Below are positions 1 to 11,982 of a stretch of DNA of 64,000 bases, piece after piece (the stretch's first letter is position 1; each line of letters opens with the position of its first letter). Under the pieces are notes generated by a model. It was not told where the DNA came from, did not search any database, and saw only the letters and a program-made list of their open reading frames with translations. Source of the DNA: Entomortierella parvispora (Eukaryota > Mortierellomycota > Mortierellomycetes > Mortierellales > Mortierellaceae); assembly GCA_963573315.1 (NCBI GenBank), contig OY752152.1, positions 1,347,001 through 1,411,000 on the forward strand, in the 5' to 3' direction. A program made the position numbers and the translations under genes.

Positions 1-1206
1 AATCCATATGGTCTGCGTTAGGAATTGTCCTCACAAAGGTGCCCCATTTTGCACTTTCGACACTCACTAATCCATCATTTGGACCCTCTCGCGCCATGAT
101 GACCTGCCATGGGAACCTGAATCGCGAAAAGAATCCAGGCTGAAACGAGGCTGCGTAGCTGAAATACTGGACGTTTGGATCATTTGGTGTCCTTGGATTG
201 AATTCATCTCGGAGATAACGGGTTGTCAAGTTCTCTGCTGCACCTCGCTCAATCCCGACCATATTCATCATTGTCCAGAAAGCTTCTAGTCGCACAAGAC
301 CCACGATATCGGTCCTGATATAATCAGCAAAAGACGATCCATGATGAGGGGTTGCCAGCGTTGTCAGGGACCTTACGGTGAAATGTGGCGATTTGAGATG
401 AGAGATCAAGTATCGACAGTCCAGTCCTCCCATAGAATGACCGACCAGGTTGATCTCTGATCCATGCGGCACTGCCCGTTCAATGAACTCGCGTAGCTTT
501 TTAGCGCGTTGCTCAATTCCTGCAAAAGGTGGAACCCGAGCGGCGTGAATAGTGCACCCGATATCCTCCAAGGCTTCGCGTACACCACGCCAGTAGTCGA
601 ACCGAAAGTCTGGGTTCTGACCAAGTGAATCAAATCCCGAGAATCCTACAGGACGGCGTGCCAAGAGGCAGAATGTGAGTAACTGATGAGCACATTCTTA
701 CGTGATGTATGACGGTACTCTTTTTTTTTTCTCCTACCATGACAAAGGACAACGGGTAACCGAGCCGGTCGGAAGGTCTTGATATCTTTCTCGACAGCCT
801 TCTTCCTCGGATCGTTTTTTGCTCCATCCTTGCTCTTGGGGTGGTCTATCCGGTCCTTGGATCCTTTGGCAGTGGTCTCGGATTCCTTGTCTTGCATCAG
901 TTTCTGTTCCGCCTTTTCTTTCTCATGTTGGCCTTTGGCAACCTCCTTGCGACTGAAAGACTCCGGGGACTGGTGACTATCTCCACTGTTGTGGCGAGTT
1001 TGCTGGTAAGAGTAAAGGGTGGGTAAAAGGCGGATGTGATTGGATGTGAAGACAACGGGACGACAGATCGGGGCAGCAACAGCTATACTTGAGCGCGATC
1101 TGGTTATTGAGGGGATAGGAGTCCACATTGGGCGGTTCATCCAGCGTTTGGCTGCTGCAAGCAACGACACCCGCCCGCCAGAGGGGGTCGCAAGGAGAGA
1201 TGGCAT
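1..1206 (-). CDS. TGL2: TGL2-like mitochondrial triacylglycerol lipase (3' end cut by window edge)
   Basis: This is an alpha/beta-hydrolase of the Tgl2 family, which hydrolyses acylglycerols in mitochondria. Two exons are visible: 738-1206 (start ATG at 1206) and 1-645, joined by a 92-nt GT-AG intron. The first ~150 residues are basic and hydroxylated with no acidic residues at the start, as expected for a mitochondrial targeting region. They are followed by a Lys-rich linker and then the strand PVVLCHGFSGFD, which spans the splice junction. The nucleophile elbow GHSMGG lies near 440-460. A later NDG and a His near the window edge (ADHMD) fit the catalytic Asp and His. The C-terminus lies outside the window. 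Family assignment rests on motif order; the mitochondrial location is inferred. Confidence 0.82.
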
Positions 1207-1510
1207 GGATAGTTAATGCGATGATGCGATGAACGAATGGATGGATGAGCTGGATGGATGGATGAGCTGGAGTGACCGAGAAAGGAAAAAAAAAAAAAAA
1301 AAAAAAAAATCTCGCGTGTTCTGGGCGAAATGGTCGGTGGCTTGAGAGTTGTCATGGACGGTTGAACAACGATTTCTTTGTTCATTTGTAACAGGGGGTG
1401 TCCACCTCAACATCAAGCTGGGTTGGACAGGTATCAGTTTCAAGGAAGGTCTATTTACATGCTACTAATGGTAGTGGATGGAGGAAGGGAGAAAGGAGCA
1501 ATTCTTTGGC
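1207..1510. other. Spacer between lipase and CotH genes
   Basis: This 304-bp spacer lies between the start of the lipase gene and the stop of the CotH gene. It holds degenerate GGAT repeats (about 1220-1270) and an uninterrupted run of 24 A (1286-1309). No coding frame is supported. Confidence 0.6.
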
Positions 1511-3575
1511 TCAAAGAACGAGAACAACAGCCATAGCCAGCATGGCACTAAGAGTGGTCCAATTGCCCTTGAGGATTCCAACCGAGTTTTGAGATTTTCC
1601 CGTTTTGTCCTTCGCCGTCGAACCACCACTACTCTCCTTGAGATTTTTACTGTTGACGGTCGTCTTGCCGTTAGAGGCAATACTCACAGTTTGCTCGTCA
1701 AGATAGGGAGAACCAAGCTCTGTCACGATATGATGTTCAATCTTGGTCGGGTTGCCTGACAAGGCCTTAAATCCCAAATCCTTTTGAACTTGAGCAGACC
1801 GTTTCTCGATCCAGTTTCCAAGACCCCATTCGTTCTTGACGCCATTGCCCATTCCTTTTGAAAGATCTTCGATCGTGAATTTGTTAGTCTTTCCCTTAGG
1901 GGACCATCGGGGTAAGGACCTATCCCAGGCCACATCCTGCTGGATCATTTTCTTGTAAGCCTCCAAACGGGGGCCGGTCGCGTCAGGCTTAAATATGTAG
2001 TTGACAGTGTCCTTCAAGATCTCCTCGAACCGTTTGTTGATCTCTGGGGTCTCAATGATCAATTTTTGAGCCAAGGGGGATTCGAATCCATTAGCATTGA
2101 CTTTGGGGATATTCCTATAGGATTTGATCTCGCCATCAAACGAGGTACCAAAGGTATCATCGAAATCAGTGGGGAGCCAGGTCCATTTACCGGTAATTGG
2201 ATCATTGTAGAACTGATAGTTTGAGCCTGAGGTCCAATAAGAGTCCCAGGAACCGGTCAAGTATTCCATAGCCATGCTCTTGAGGAAAACCTCTAGATCA
2301 AGTCGTTCCTCCCAGTAGGCGATGGGGTCCTTGACTTTTTTAGGATCATAGTTCTTGAGATCGGCCATAAATTTGATCAGATCCTGTAATGGATCATCCT
2401 TGGGGTTCTTGCCTAATAAGACCTTCTTGTAGATGTCGCCAATGACATAGCTCTTGGAGGTTGGGCCCAACCATTGGAGGTTGCCTTCATGGCCACAACA
2501 AGAGTTCATCTTCCAGAGGGTACCAGGCTTGACTTTTTCGGAATCTGGGTGGAGAACATTTTTGATCCAATGTTTCTTCATCTCGTCCATCCCTACAAAG
2601 AGACCCACCGGCTCGCCGTTGAAGTAGAGGCGGACGTAAGCAGCCTGTTGTGCAGGCACACCGAGCGAGTTGAGCATGTCCACATAGAGTTTCTCACGCA
2701 TCAAGGTCGCGTCTGTTTCTTCATTTCGAAGTTTGAGTGAGGTGAGGCCAAGGAGACTGTTCTTTTTCGGGAACTTGAATTTGTAGGCTAGTTTGGCGTA
2801 CTCGCGAGCGGATTGACCCGAGAGTTTGAATATGACGTCGCTGATCTGGATGTTTTCATTCGCTCTGTAGAGTCGGAAACAGCCAACCGGCTAGTGTCAG
2901 CCATTTCATTTGTAACAGGGAGATCGAAAAGAATTCTCAAGAACGCGTCCAATGTTGTTACCCAATGTACTGAACCTTCACCTTAATAGGTTCCGGATAG
3001 AATTCTGCTCCTCCAGTGTTCATGTACTTGATCTTGGCTGGGTCTCCCTCCACGAACAAGGTTCCAATGTAACCCTCTCTAAAGAAAGGTGAGTTTTGTT
3101 GCAGTTTGTTCTCGTAGACTTGAGGAAAAGGAGGCAAAGTGTGCAAGGTGTTGGGTCGATCAAAAAAGTCATTGGGTGTGTGTTGTGCGCCCTCGGGCAA
3201 TTTTCGAGCTTCCGTTTCCTTCTTTTCAACTATTCCAGAGGCATCAAGGCGGACAAACGTGTATTCAAGCGGCGCCTCGGCATTGGCCACGTTAGCGGAC
3301 CAGAGTGGATAGGCGGTCTTGGAAGTGGTGAGTTTGGTGAGTTCACCATCGATCAACACTCCAAACCCACCGCTATCCTTTTCACGAATGCCCACAACGT
3401 TGAATGTGACTATTGAGAAAAAGCAGAGATAAAGGAGATAAGAAAGCAGCGGGAGCAATTGTCGTAGCTAGGAGAAATTAGAGACCCTGATATCTCCTCA
3501 GTCCCGTTGCAAGTGTTTACCATCAGCCAAGGCCATGGCAGTACACGCTGCCAGCCCAATTACAAGGCGAGCCAT
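1511..3575 (-). CDS. CotH-family (spore-coat kinase-like fold) surface protein
   Basis: Three exons, 3521-3575, 2962-3409 and 1511-2864, join in frame to give about 618 residues. Residues 1-18 form a signal peptide (starts MARLVIGLAA). A beta-rich N-terminal part follows, then the CotH core with the typical arrangement of Arg/Lys-rich structure-loading segments, VGLFVGMDEMKKHWI-like strand, and the downstream block LTGSWDSYWTSGSNYQFY followed by WTWLPTDFDDTFG, where the paired Asp residues are the expected metal/ATP-binding acids. The C-terminus is Ser/Thr/Gly-rich and ends in a hydrophobic stretch, consistent with a GPI anchor. CotH proteins are protein kinases in spore-forming bacteria and surface proteins in Mucoromycota, where some members mediate host-cell contact. 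Nothing in the sequence shows which role applies here. Confidence 0.85.
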
Positions 3576-3905
3576 CGGTTCAAAATATTCAATATTGTTG
3601 ACTGAAAAGATGTGCAGTGGAAAGGAGGGTGGAAAAAAGAGGAAGGAGAGAGAGATAAGGAGTTGGGGATTCAGATCAGATAACTATGCATTCCCTTCTT
3701 GGACAGAATTCTCGTTTGTCCGTACGAGTGTAGGCCAAGCGCGGCATCAAAAACAATAAAAAAAAAAAAAAAAAAAAAAAGCAAGGACTCCAAAAACAAT
3801 ATTCTGATTTACACCATGTGCGCCTGTGCATCAACAGCTCGCGTGTTCAAGAATATTCCCCTGATTTTATTTGTTGGCCGTAGTCGCGTGTCAAACCTGG
3901 AATCC
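3576..3905. other. Spacer with poly-A run
   Basis: This 330-bp stretch is the upstream region of the CotH gene and the downstream region of the pseudokinase gene. It contains 23 consecutive A (3758-3780). No gene is supported. Confidence 0.6.
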
Positions 3906-6900
3906 TCAATCATCTTCGACATCGAGGTAGAGATCCCGGATCTCCTGGTGATCCAACCGACGCTCTTGCTGCATCTCCAAAAGGCCTCTGATGACTTCTT
4001 GCGCACCCGTGTCTTGAATCTCATCAATCTTTGAAATTTGCAGTTGCAGCTGCGACCGGATCTTGTCGTGAGTTTTTGCGCGATCCAGGTCGAATGCGTC
4101 CTCCTCCTCATCCTCCTGTATAGGGGCAGGTGTTTCGAGGCCAGCCATAGCCTTTTTGTGTTCACCCAACTTGACCAACGCATCTACATCCGAGGTAAAC
4201 ATGGGCTGGCAGGTATGAAGCTCGTAGACAATTTGACCCAAAGACCACATATCCATAGTTGGAAGAGCCACCAGTTTCTCGGCATGATCACCGCTGGACG
4301 ACGTGGAAATGGAAGAAGAGCTACTGCTGGCAGAGGTCCTGACTTCCGTCCGGGTGATGGTACCGTCAGGATTCGTCACAGTCTCGAAGACGGCATCTCT
4401 GTTAGGGTTCTCCGCTTCGGCCTGGATCGCCAATCTGGCAAGTCTCTTTTGGTAGCGGCGGCAAGGGATCAGAACTTCGGGCGAAGAGTAGGCAGTCGTT
4501 TCCATGCCCAGATCGGCAGATTCTCCCATGAACCTTGCATGGTTAAAGTTCCACAGTTTCCAGCGCTGTTCAATCTTTGGTGCAAGGGCGTCTGACGATG
4601 TCCTGGCCGAGTAGGTTGAGTAAGTCGACGCACGATATCCGCCTTGGCCGTCCGGCTCAGAGTACACCTCTTGCAAGATAATACTCGAAGGCGAAAGATT
4701 GAGATGAACAACATGACGTTCGTGGCACCACTTGATGGCCGATGCTACGCTGTCGGTCAGTACTTTCAACTCTTTCAGGGTCATGGGTCCCTGAAGTGCA
4801 AGGACCTCGTCGTTTGGAGTGGTGGGTTGGATGATACCCTTTCTGACCCTGATGTATGACTCCAGGGTACGAGTAAATGGTCCCATTACAGACACGAAGC
4901 GGTATTCAGCAAAAGATGGCAGGGTATAGAGCGTGAATAACTCCACGATGTGCTTTTCCGATGCCAAATGTTGGAGCATACCCGCTTCTCGTTTCCACTG
5001 GAGCTCGTTCTTCATCCAACGAAGAGATTGCTCTCGGGGCTCGGATTCAGTATTAGAACCAGCCCCGCTTGGGCCAGGAACGACAGGTGAAGGCAGGCCT
5101 TGTTCCTGTCCTGTGATCTTGGATGAGTCCCGGACGTGAGAGTAAGCAGAACCTGCGATGCTGATATCTTTAGCACCCTCAATCATCTCAACTTGAGAGA
5201 ACATAAGGGTTCCTGGTTTAGCATCAGGCGTGGATTTGCCAGCATCAGAGCGTTCATAGCGCACAATACTCAGTTTGAGGGTGATTTGGGTCTTTGTCGT
5301 AGAAGTAGCCATTTGTGGTGGACCTTGCTGGGCAATAACTCGCTGTTGCTGCTGTTGCTTCTGGGTTTGCTTCAGTACGCCTCCTGCAGTCAACGTACCT
5401 ACAGCGACCATCCCCTCAAGGAGATGTGGAGGAAGAGCCGACGACGAGGTGGATGTTGACATGGCGGTGGTGGCAGTAGTAGTTGTAGTAGTAGTGGTGG
5501 TTTTCTTTCCAGACTTGGTTACCGTCTTGCTACTGCTGCTTCCGCCTAGAGTCTCTCCGTTTTGACTAGAAATGGACGAACTTGAGGTCGAGCTTCCAAA
5601 AGCTAAGGACGAGGTCGAAGTATTTCCACCCGACACTACCATTCCAGTGCTTGCATTGCTTACAAAGCGGTTATGGCCCTGTACATCATCATCATCCAAG
5701 GCGTCCTGAGAGCTAGAGCGGAGAATCTCCTGCATCTCACCTGACTGAATGACGGTAGGCCCGGGTCTCACTGCAGTGGTTATTTTCGTAGTGGTTGTTG
5801 CGGTCGTGGTCTTTGTGACACCTCCTTTGGCGGAGGTAGTCGTTGAGCTTCCGCCTCCAGTAGATGTTTCCGAAGTGCCTTCGGTCGATCCATAGGATGA
5901 GGAATGGTGAGCTGCAATCACGGCTACATCGACTGCACCGACGTCACCCGGTATCATTGCTCCACCGATCATTGACGCGTCACCAGAGGCAACCCCACCC
6001 TTGTGCTCATGTTCCTCTCTTGAGACCACCTCCACCGTCTCTGCTTCGTCTTTCACTGTATTCTGCTCAGTCTTTGGGCCAATGGCATCTGTCGTGATTG
6101 ACATCACAGGGACAGGTGGGACTACAGTTGTTGGACTTGGCGGGCCACTGCGGCGAGGAGGTCCACTATCTCTTCCGCTCATAAAGAACTTTGTTGAAGT
6201 CCTCTTGACAGCCAAGAGTGGGTTCTGGTTGAGACTTTCGGTCGAGGAGTCTCCATGAGTGGAATGACCGGCTCCGAAGACTTGCTCTGCGTTGCTCTTG
6301 GCGGGAGTTGGACGCAAGTGGATTGATTCTTTGCGGCGGTGTCGTTCAGCAATAGAGCCGACAGCAGCTACAGTTCCACCTGCTACGATGCTTGAGAGAA
6401 TAGCTCCTCCATTTCCACTGGGGCCAACGGCAGCAGCAGACTCAACGGTTCCATCACGGGGAATGATGAGCTCTCCATCAGCAGACGGACCAGCGCCTCC
6501 AAAAGTACCGGCATTTCCTGCTGCCAGTGGTGTCAGAACTGGTATGTTGGTGTCTCCGCCACCTGGTGAGCCTGGATATTTTGCCTCAGGGCCTCCACTT
6601 GGACCAGTGAAAATTCCTTCAGGGCCGTACGCTCCAGCTCCATCCAAATAGTCATTGCCAGGGCCTGCAGCACTGTTGTAATCCCCGGCAGTCGCTCCGC
6701 CCTCAGCAGCGTTAGTTCGTTCGCGCTTCTTCTTGGCGAGAATAAAGAGCAAGGATACAAGCGCTATCAAACCGATGACTCCGAACAGTCCGCCTAGGAT
6801 AGCACCCATCTTTGCATGAGACACGTCGCTGAGTTTTACTCCGCCAGGGCCTCCAACGCCGCTATTGGTGGGAAGAGAGGATCCGGTCGCCGTAGCATTC

Positions 6901-9722
6901 GATCCCACAAGAACTTGACCTGTCGGCTGTGCATCGGGATTAGGGAAAGGAGCATTGGGACTGATGGCTCCTGGAACACCGATCGGAATCGTACCAGGTG
7001 GGAAGCCTGAAGATGGTGTCCATGTTCCACCAACACCTGAACCTCCATTTGATCCAGAGCCTGGGCCGCCTGATCCCCCAGTCCCTCCGGAGCCTCCAGA
7101 GCCAGCAGATCCTCCAGATCCACCGGAGCCAGAGCCCCCAGAACCACCGTTGTTACCGGAGCCACCAGAACCACCCGATCCCCCAGATCCAGAACCACCA
7201 GAGCCACCAGAGCCACCGAAGCCACCAGATCCGCCAGATCCGCCAGAGTTGCCAGAACCGCCAGAGTTGCCCGAACCTCCAGATCCGCCAGAGCCTCCAG
7301 AACCTCCAGATCCGCCAGAGCCTCCAGAACCGCCAGATCCGCCAGAGTTGCCAGAACTGCCGGAGTTGCCAGAGCCGCCAAAGTCGCCAGAGTCGCCAGA
7401 GCCGCCAGAGCCGCCAGAGCCTCCAGAACCGCCAGAGTTGCCAGAGCCGCCAGATCCGCCAGATCCGCCAGAGTTGCCAGAATCAGATCCCCCAGAGCCT
7501 CCAGAACCACCAGAGTTACCAGAACGTCCTGAACCGCCAGATCCGCCGGAATTGCCAGAGCCGCCAGATCCGCCAGAGCCACCAGAGTTGCCAGATCCGC
7601 CAGAGCCTCCAGAGCCACCAGAACCGCCAGAGCCACCAAAGCCTCCACCGACGACAATAATACCACCGGTGCCAAGGCCACCACTTTCACCAATATTGTT
7701 GCCTTCACTGTCGTTATTGTGATCATCTTCATTATCGCCCTCATCATCATCGTCGTCATCGTCGTCGTCATCATCGTCGTCGTTTCCGTAGCCGGGCGTG
7801 AAAATGGAGACAGGGGCAGATCCATTGACCTCGCCCTCTTCGCCTGGTCGCAGGTTCGTGCTGCAATCCTCGGCGTTATCACAACTGCCGTAGACAATGA
7901 TTCCGTCTCCACAGCTGGCACAGGTTATTCCTCCTGGACTGGGACCTCCTTGAGATTGAGCAGTGATAATATAAGGTGCAGATTCATCATCTTGCGAGGT
8001 GTTGATACTCCAGACACCAATTCCCTTGTCGTTCTAAAAGGCCGGGAGAATGAAGAGGCAACAAGGAGGCGTTAGCCTGGGTAAATAATAATAAAACAAA
8101 TGATTTTTTGTACTACCTTTCCGAAGATCCAGAGTTGACCACCAAAGTAAACGGCCCGAGGGTGTTCAACCTCCAAGTTGGGCAAGGTGTGAAAACCAAT
8201 TTTGCCACCATCCTCCTTGTCGTCTTTGTGATCCTCTGACTCGGACGGGTAGATGATATCAAAGGGGATATCACTGGGACGATCGGCGATGGAGATATCG
8301 AACCATCCAGACCCTTGAGGTCCAAAGAGGAACAGGGTCGTATTATCGCAACGGCTTCCATGGTCTCCCTTCTGCTTGTACTTCTTGGGGGCGCTGTGGT
8401 GAGTATAGTGGTTTGGATTCAGGGGAGAGCCAACCAGGGTGATGTTGGAGGGCAGGATGCCATGTCTGTTGCGTTTGGTTTTTTTTAGGGCAAAGGAGGC
8501 AGGCGGGAATGCCAAAGGGTTAAAGAAAAAGAAAGAGAGGCAGAGAGAGAGAGAGAGAGAGAGGCAAGGCGGAAACAAGATGAATAAAGGGGCGCAGATC
8601 GATAAAAATAACCTCTGCCAAAAGGCACAGAATCCAGGTCCCAAGTCTGTAGGCAGCGCTTTGCCCTTTCAGCTTACCCGATCTTGATATCATGACAAGA
8701 GTTGATCTGATGGTTCACGAGCTGGATGCCTGTCAGGTGGTCGCGTTGGCCCTGGTCCTTCCACTGGATCACAATCGTATCCAAGGCCTCCTCCTTCTCA
8801 TGTCCGGAGCCCTCTTGTCTTTCTCCTCGGAAGGATTGATAGACGAGCGCAAACCGGTTCGGGTATTCGAACCTCAATTTCTTTTCATCCTTCTTCACCT
8901 TGACTTTACCAGTCGCGTCCTCGATCTCTTGCTCGTGGCAGGAGCAAGGACGATCGATCCGAACATGACTCCAGATTCTCGTTTCATGATCCCACATCGA
9001 GAACCCAGCCTCACCACCTTGATGATCATACGCCGGGACCATGAAGAGGTGCTGCGAGCTCAAAAAGCAATGTTCAGTATCAAACCAGCGATCTTCATGG
9101 GCCTCTCCACCAGGGTAAGGCAACGAGGTCCAATGGGCATGCTGCCAATCAAAACCTGCCTCCGGATCCTTGTCCAGGTTTTCATCGTGCCATTGTTGAT
9201 CCGCACTCGAAGCCTTGTTACGTTTCTTGTCATCATCGCAGGCTTCAGTCGAGTTGATAAAGTTGAACACCAGAGTGTGGTTGGAATCATATCCAATCAT
9301 GAATGTACGGCCATGGACTTTATCCACTGCAAGACATTGTCGTTGAAGTACAGGCGGAGGTTCTGCATGCCACCTTTTTTGCAGTGCAGGAGCTGTGCGT
9401 TATGCATATTTTGTTTTTGTTTGGCGTGGATGGTGTGATAGGAACCAGGTGGAGTCAAAGATTGGAGAAAAAAAAGGAAAAAAGTACACGAACAATACGC
9501 GTCAGCGAGAGAGTTCACGGAGATGCTGTACAGCCCAAAGTAGCGGATGGATAATGTTCGGTGTAGCACAAAGGGAAATAAAAGATAAAATGATGGGGAG
9601 AGAGACTTACCTTTGATAGAAACTGCGTCGACTGCAGTCCAATTGACAAGACATTGGAGGAGAGAAAAGACGAATAAAAGAGAGACCACTTTGGCGGCAG
9701 AGCAGGCATGGCGGCGGCCCAT
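3906..9722 (-). CDS. Receptor-like membrane protein with Gly/Ser tract and degenerate kinase domain
   Basis: Four exons (9611-9722, 8678-9326, 8117-8465, 3906-8033) join in frame to about 1,745 residues. Residues 1-34 are a signal peptide. The ectodomain (about 35-480) has short repeated strand motifs (RTFMIGYD, FALVYQSF, TLFLFGPQG, AVYFGGQLWIFG) that suggest a kelch-like propeller. It is followed by an Asp run, about 200 residues of Gly-Gly-Ser-type repeats, and one membrane span near 778-798 followed by KKKRER. The cytoplasmic part is Ser/Thr-rich and ends in a kinase-like domain (about 1,380-1,745). The catalytic loop reads HLNLSPSS instead of HRDLKxxN, and the DFG position reads NFN. SPE and DMWSLG elements are kept. 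It is therefore probably catalytically inactive. The ligand is unknown, and I do not recognise a named family. Confidence 0.8.
7065..7650 (-). repeat. Coding Gly/Ser minisatellite tract
   Basis: The minus strand encodes a nearly uninterrupted series of Gly-Gly-Ser units with occasional Asn, Asp and Phe substitutions, built from 9-bp units of the form GGN GGN TCN. It is inside the pseudokinase gene, between the ectodomain and the membrane segment. The opposite strand reads as a Pro-Glu-Pro-Pro frame, which is a shadow. Confidence 0.9.
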
Positions 9723-10859
9723 ATTAGCGTGTGAGTGCTGGTGTGAGAAAGTGAAGAGAAGAACAAAAAAGAAGCAAGAAAAGATAGGGCAAAGTAATGC
9801 CAGAAAAAAGGGTTACGACGTTGGAGAGTTGGTGGTTTTGGGGATTTTTCCTCTGACCCTCGGCGTGATTGGAGCAAACAAACACGGTTGGTGTGCTGTG
9901 AGATCGCCCAAGAGGGGGATGTGCAACGGAGAGCTTGGCGTGGACGAGAATGTCAGGCGAGGATAGGCTGAAAAGTCGAAAGTAGTTTGTTAAGCAAGGC
10001 AGACAGCCATCGAAGGAATGTCCCACACTGCACACTCTACAAGAACGGATGTAAAGAGATCAGGGAACAAGAGGAGAGAAAAAAGGACCGTGGTGTCGGT
10101 TACGGATGCAAGAATCGGATGGATGGTGAGGATGGGTAAAGGGCAGGAAAAAGAGGAGAGAAAGAGGATGACAGACGAGGGACTGAAAGACCATGAAAAA
10201 AAAAACGACGTGGTTCAAAGGCTCAGAAAAAACGGGAGGACACTGCCGGGTCGCCGTCCCTGGCCGGCAGATGAACAAAGGCACAACAGAATCATGAATA
10301 GGCAAGAGGTCCCTGAATTTGTTGCGCTTGCAAACACTATGGACTTTACATGCCTCCTTGGATTTGCCCCGTTATTTTGGACCACGCCTTTCTTGTTATT
10401 TTTTCCCCTCTTTCACAGACCACCTCCTTGATCTTTTTTCGTTTCCTCGCAGCGAGAGCGAGAGGAGGGAGAGAGAGAGAGTTCCCATTCCTCCTGGCCA
10501 ATGTACGGTATAGGGGCCAATCTGGCCCCGATGCAAGAGGCGGGCGCATATGGCAGGCGCGACAGAGTGGCTAAACTAATCCTGTGGCCAGGGAAACAAA
10601 AGGAAAATAACACGTAGTGACGGCGAGTTCTCCTGGGGAAACAGGGATACACACGCACTCGAACACCGCAGACCGTGATCATGTGCATCAAAGCCACCCA
10701 GTTTTTTGCACGGGTCCGTTTTGCACTGCCCCCAAGCCTACGCGCTGGCCTGTTGTCCCTCCCCTGGCAGCCATCGTTTTCGACTGTGTTCAATTTCATC
10801 TCTTTTCTCATAAGTCCACTCTTCTCACCCTTTCTTCCCTCCCCTTCCCACACCACAAA
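9723..10859. promoter_or_regulatory. Divergent intergenic region between pseudokinase gene and SKP1
   Basis: This 1.1-kb region separates two genes transcribed away from each other, so it should hold both promoters. The last ~70 bp before the SKP1 start are pyrimidine-rich, ending in CACCACAAAATG. Short GA-rich patches occur near 10,450-10,480. I see no convincing gene in it. Confidence 0.5.
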
Positions 10860-11339
10860 ATGACCATCACCCTTACTTCCCTTGACAACCAAGAGTTCAA
10901 GGTCGACAAGGAGGTCGCCGAGCGCTCGATCCTCATCAAGAACATGATTGAGGATGTCGGCGAGTCCGATGCTCCCATCCCCCTTCCCAATGTGTCTGCC
11001 GCCGTCTTGACCAAGGTCATTGAGTACTGCGAGCACCACCGCAACGACCCCGTTCAGGTCCAGGACGAGACCGACGACCCCCGCAAGCGCTCCAACGATA
11101 TCGAGGAGTGGGACATGAAGTTTATGCAGGTTGACCAGGAGATGCTCTTCGAGATCATCTTGGCCGCCAACTACTTGGACATCAAGCCCCTCTTGGACGT
11201 TGGCTGCAAGACCGTCGCCAACATTATCAAGGGAAAGACCCCCGAGGAGATTCGCAAGGCCTTCAACATCGTCAACGACTTCACACCCGAGGAGGAGGCC
11301 CAGATTAAGAAGGAGAACGAGTGGGCAGAGGATCGTTAA
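10860..11339 (+). CDS. SKP1: SKP1, SCF ubiquitin-ligase adaptor
   Basis: This intronless 159-residue protein links F-box proteins to cullin-1 in SCF E3 ubiquitin ligases. The N-terminal BTB/POZ-like half starts [13 protein letters not shown] and includes [12 protein letters not shown]. The C-terminal helices that bind the F-box are present ([32 protein letters not shown]) and it ends in the typical EENEWAEDR-like tail. The length matches the family. The start is the first ATG of the conserved domain; codons further upstream in frame are not conserved-looking. Codon use is strongly biased to C-ending codons, as in a highly expressed gene. Several F-box genes, its expected partners, lie elsewhere in this window. 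Confidence 0.96.
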   Translation: MTITLTSLDNQEFKVDKEVAERSILIKNMIEDVGESDAPIPLPNVSAAVLTKVIEYCEHHRNDPVQVQDETDDPRKRSNDIEEWDMKFMQVDQEMLFEIILAANYLDIKPLLDVGCKTVANIIKGKTPEEIRKAFNIVNDFTPEEEAQIKKENEWAEDR

Positions 11340-11982
11340 AAGAAGAAAGTAGACGCCTTTCTCCTTTCTGAGCTTTTTTTTCCCTCGGCGAACCAACCTG
11401 GAGAATAACTACTCACAGCAATGGAGGATATACAACAGAGCTATTTTCTCTCTCTCTTGCATATCTTTTTCACTCTCCAGAAAACATACTTTCATCAAAA
11501 AGAAACATGGCTTGTATATCTTTCCCCCTCCCTAGTTTCAATAATAAAAAAAAAAAAATACAGAAAGGCCCAAAAATAATGCCTTGCTGTGAGAACAGTG
11601 TGGATTCATTCAAGGATGTGTTTGCGTGTTTTCAACCAGGCACGGGAACAATATCCATCCCCTTTGTGTCAGGACTGAGCGTCGCCCCACCCTGTCTTCT
11701 GCAGAACAAAGAGTCATCCTTGGCGAAGAATATTTGACTTTGTTTTCGGAGGCGCAACTCCTTGTCGCGCACCGGCGACATTCCATAACCTTCCAGGGGC
11801 TCTGCAACCCACACCAAAAAGAGCCTGCGGCGATGCGCATCGCTCCCAGCCCACAGGACCCGGAAATCATAAAAAAAGTGCACTGTCCATCACAAAGACG
11901 TAGGAGGCAAATATCTTACTCTATTGTTCGAGATGAGAATGAAAAAAAGGCTATGATACATGATAAAAAAAGTCCCGGTCTC
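11340..11982. other. Convergent intergenic region
   Basis: This 643-bp region lies between the 3' ends of SKP1 and the DnaJ gene. It holds AT-rich sequence with poly-A stretches (about 11,545-11,560) that may serve as 3'-end signals. No gene is supported. Confidence 0.5.

Noticed and set aside
6955-7722. Plus-strand Pro-Glu-Pro-Pro repeat frames opposite the Gly/Ser tract
   Set aside because: They are the antisense of the coding Gly/Ser minisatellite, which is fixed by the exons and membrane domain on the minus strand.
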